Positions 5,519 to 6,401 of a stretch of DNA of 6,401 nucleotides are shown here, in pieces. The stretch is from the NCBI GenBank assembly GCA_014729055.1, contig WJKO01000364.1, positions 1 to 6,401 on the forward strand, written 5' to 3'. Origin of the DNA: Promethearchaeota archaeon (GTDB lineage Archaea; Asgardarchaeota; Lokiarchaeia; Sigyniarchaeales; Promethearchaeaceae). Position 1 is the first letter of the stretch. Every line of letters starts with the position of its first letter. The position numbers and the translations under genes are program-made. Below the pieces are notes generated by a model, which saw nothing but the letters and a program-made list of their open reading frames with translations, had not been told where the DNA came from and ran no database searches.

Positions 5519-6401
5519 TCAGTGTAACATTGTGGATAGTTCGCTTTTTAATCGGCTCAGAAATTCCTCTTCTTCTAACGCAAATCGATGCAATCTCTGG
5601 TAGGGCGCAAGTGCCAGTCTTAATCCTCCCGGAATCTTGAAGTCCTCTAACATAATCGGAAATACAAATTCTTTGTGGAGTTCATCAATTGAAAGGAAAA
5701 TTTCATTTTGCACCATGGATCGTTTCCCTTTCTCATTTTCGATGCAGTTCGATGAAAGGCATACCATAAAAACGTCGCAATTTTCGATCTTGTCTGCGAT
5801 TGTGTTATGCCAGTCGGCACCTGTTGAGATACCTTTATCATACCACACATTGAATCCCTCACTTTGGAGAAATGCGACAATCTTGAGGACATCTTCTTTA
5901 TCAAAGTGGGAGTAGCTGCAAAATATAAACGAATCCGTTCCTTCGTATGGTTCGTGTAATTTTGCGAGTTCTTTTTTTCGCTTCAATTCTTCTTTAATTT
6001 TCGCTTCGACTTCCGTTCGTAACTTTCCTTCCAGTTTCGACTTCATCTGCTCTTCTATTTCCTTCTTTAGTGTAATAGACAACTCTTCTCGCATTTGCTT
6101 TTTAAGTTGTTCCATTCTCTTCATATCAACCTCTAACATGAAGTCTTTTTTAGATCCTTTCAATCCGCGGCTCTCTGCAGATGAAATTTCATAGTCGTCG
6201 TCGTATGGTGCAATAGGAGGATCATAAGGAGGTAAATTGTCTATGAGATCGGATGCAATGTGAAATGCTTCGCGTGATGGTTGACTTCTGCATTGAAGGA
6301 TGAGAAATTTGGCAGAATCTTCCGTAAATTCATAGACATCCACTCGATCTTTATATCGATTTAATAATGATTGGTATTTTGCTCCTTTCGTTCCTTTTGG
6401 C
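5519..6401 (-). CDS. Coiled-coil TIR-domain protein, likely NADase or signalling, N-terminus outside window
   Basis: The frame is open to the right edge. The first start codon inside is GTG at 6343 (274 aa), but it has no ribosome site, and readable upstream codons (P-K-G-T-K-G-A-K-Y-Q...) suggest an earlier start. In GTG numbering: residues 1-35 are an unrecognised mixed stretch; 36-52 a Pro/Tyr/Asp linker (LPPYDPPIAPYDDDYE); ~66-130 a very charged coiled coil; ~137-255 a TIR domain. TIR landmarks are SFIFCSYSHFDKEDV (138-152), the BB-loop region NVWYDKGISTGADW (165-178), CDVFMVCLSSN (189-199), VQNEIFLS (211-218) and FVFPIML (226-232). Glu214 matches the catalytic Glu of NAD+-cleaving TIRs (SARM1 WVHKE). 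There is no TM segment, so it is presumably cytosolic, with the coiled coil giving oligomers. Known TIR roles include NAD+ depletion, nucleotide second-messenger synthesis in defence, and adaptor function; which applies depends on the missing N-terminus. Confidence 0.85.
   Translation of the reverse strand, partial: PKGTKGAKYQSLLNRYKDRVDVYEFTEDSAKFLILQCRSQPSREAFHIASDLIDNLPPYDPPIAPYDDDYEISSAESRGLKGSKKDFMLEVDMKRMEQLKKQMREELSITLKKEIEEQMKSKLEGKLRTEVEAKIKEELKRKKELAKLHEPYEGTDSFIFCSYSHFDKEDVLKIVAFLQSEGFNVWYDKGISTGADWHNTIADKIENCDVFMVCLSSNCIENEKGKRSMVQNEIFLSIDELHKEFVFPIMLEDFKIPGGLRLALAPYQRLHRFALEEEEFLSRLKSELSTMLH

Noticed and set aside
5637..5915. Open frames opposite or alternate to the TIR domain
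   Set aside because: The TIR motifs fix the true frame; these frames show no homology pattern.
1..6401. CRISPR array, tRNA, rRNA, insertion sequence or phage integration signs
   Set aside because: I looked for regular spaced repeats, cloverleaf-like GGTTCGAATCC segments and transposase motifs on both strands and found none.

Overview
The window looks archaeal, and an Asgard or related mesophilic archaeon is my best guess. This rests on protein style, not on any marker gene. Three membrane proteins place their predicted ectodomains outside under the positive-inside rule. Those ectodomains carry N-x-S/T sequons, 10 of them in one protein. Poly-T runs rather than hairpins sit at gene ends, TATA-like boxes precede genes, and Shine-Dalgarno signals are weak. 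A bacterial source is not excluded. No rRNA, tRNA, CRISPR array, insertion sequence or integrase was seen.

Layout: five protein genes in two converging blocks. Plus strand, left: (1) a long coiled coil joined to a protein-isoaspartate methyltransferase (PCMT)-like domain with eroded SAM-binding motifs, open through the left edge; (2) a three-TM membrane-anchored, purple-acid-phosphatase-like metallophosphoesterase with an external catalytic domain. Minus strand, reading from the right edge: (3) a coiled-coil/TIR protein with the NADase-type glutamate, open through the right edge; (4) a six-TM protein with an external transglutaminase-like Cys/His domain whose cysteine directly follows a DxDxDG calcium-type loop; (5) a cysteine-rich, sequon-rich ectodomain protein anchored at both ends.

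Genes 4 and 5 overlap by an ATGA junction and are almost certainly co-transcribed and translationally coupled. Gene 3 lies 93 bases upstream of gene 4. That spacer holds a poly-T run, TATA-like elements and a 14-base direct repeat, so the TIR gene may be a separate or partly separate unit. Genes 2 and 5 converge with only 17 bases between stop codons, so each transcript's likely poly-U terminator lies inside the other gene.

Functional reading (inference): genes 2, 4 and 5 are a cell-surface set of a phosphatase, a protease or crosslinker, and a glycosylated partner or substrate. The flanking PCMT-like and TIR proteins are cytosolic, and both place a charged coiled coil before a signalling or enzyme-like C-terminal domain. 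The strongest candidate for something undescribed is the coupled transglutaminase-like/ectodomain pair with the TIR gene just upstream.
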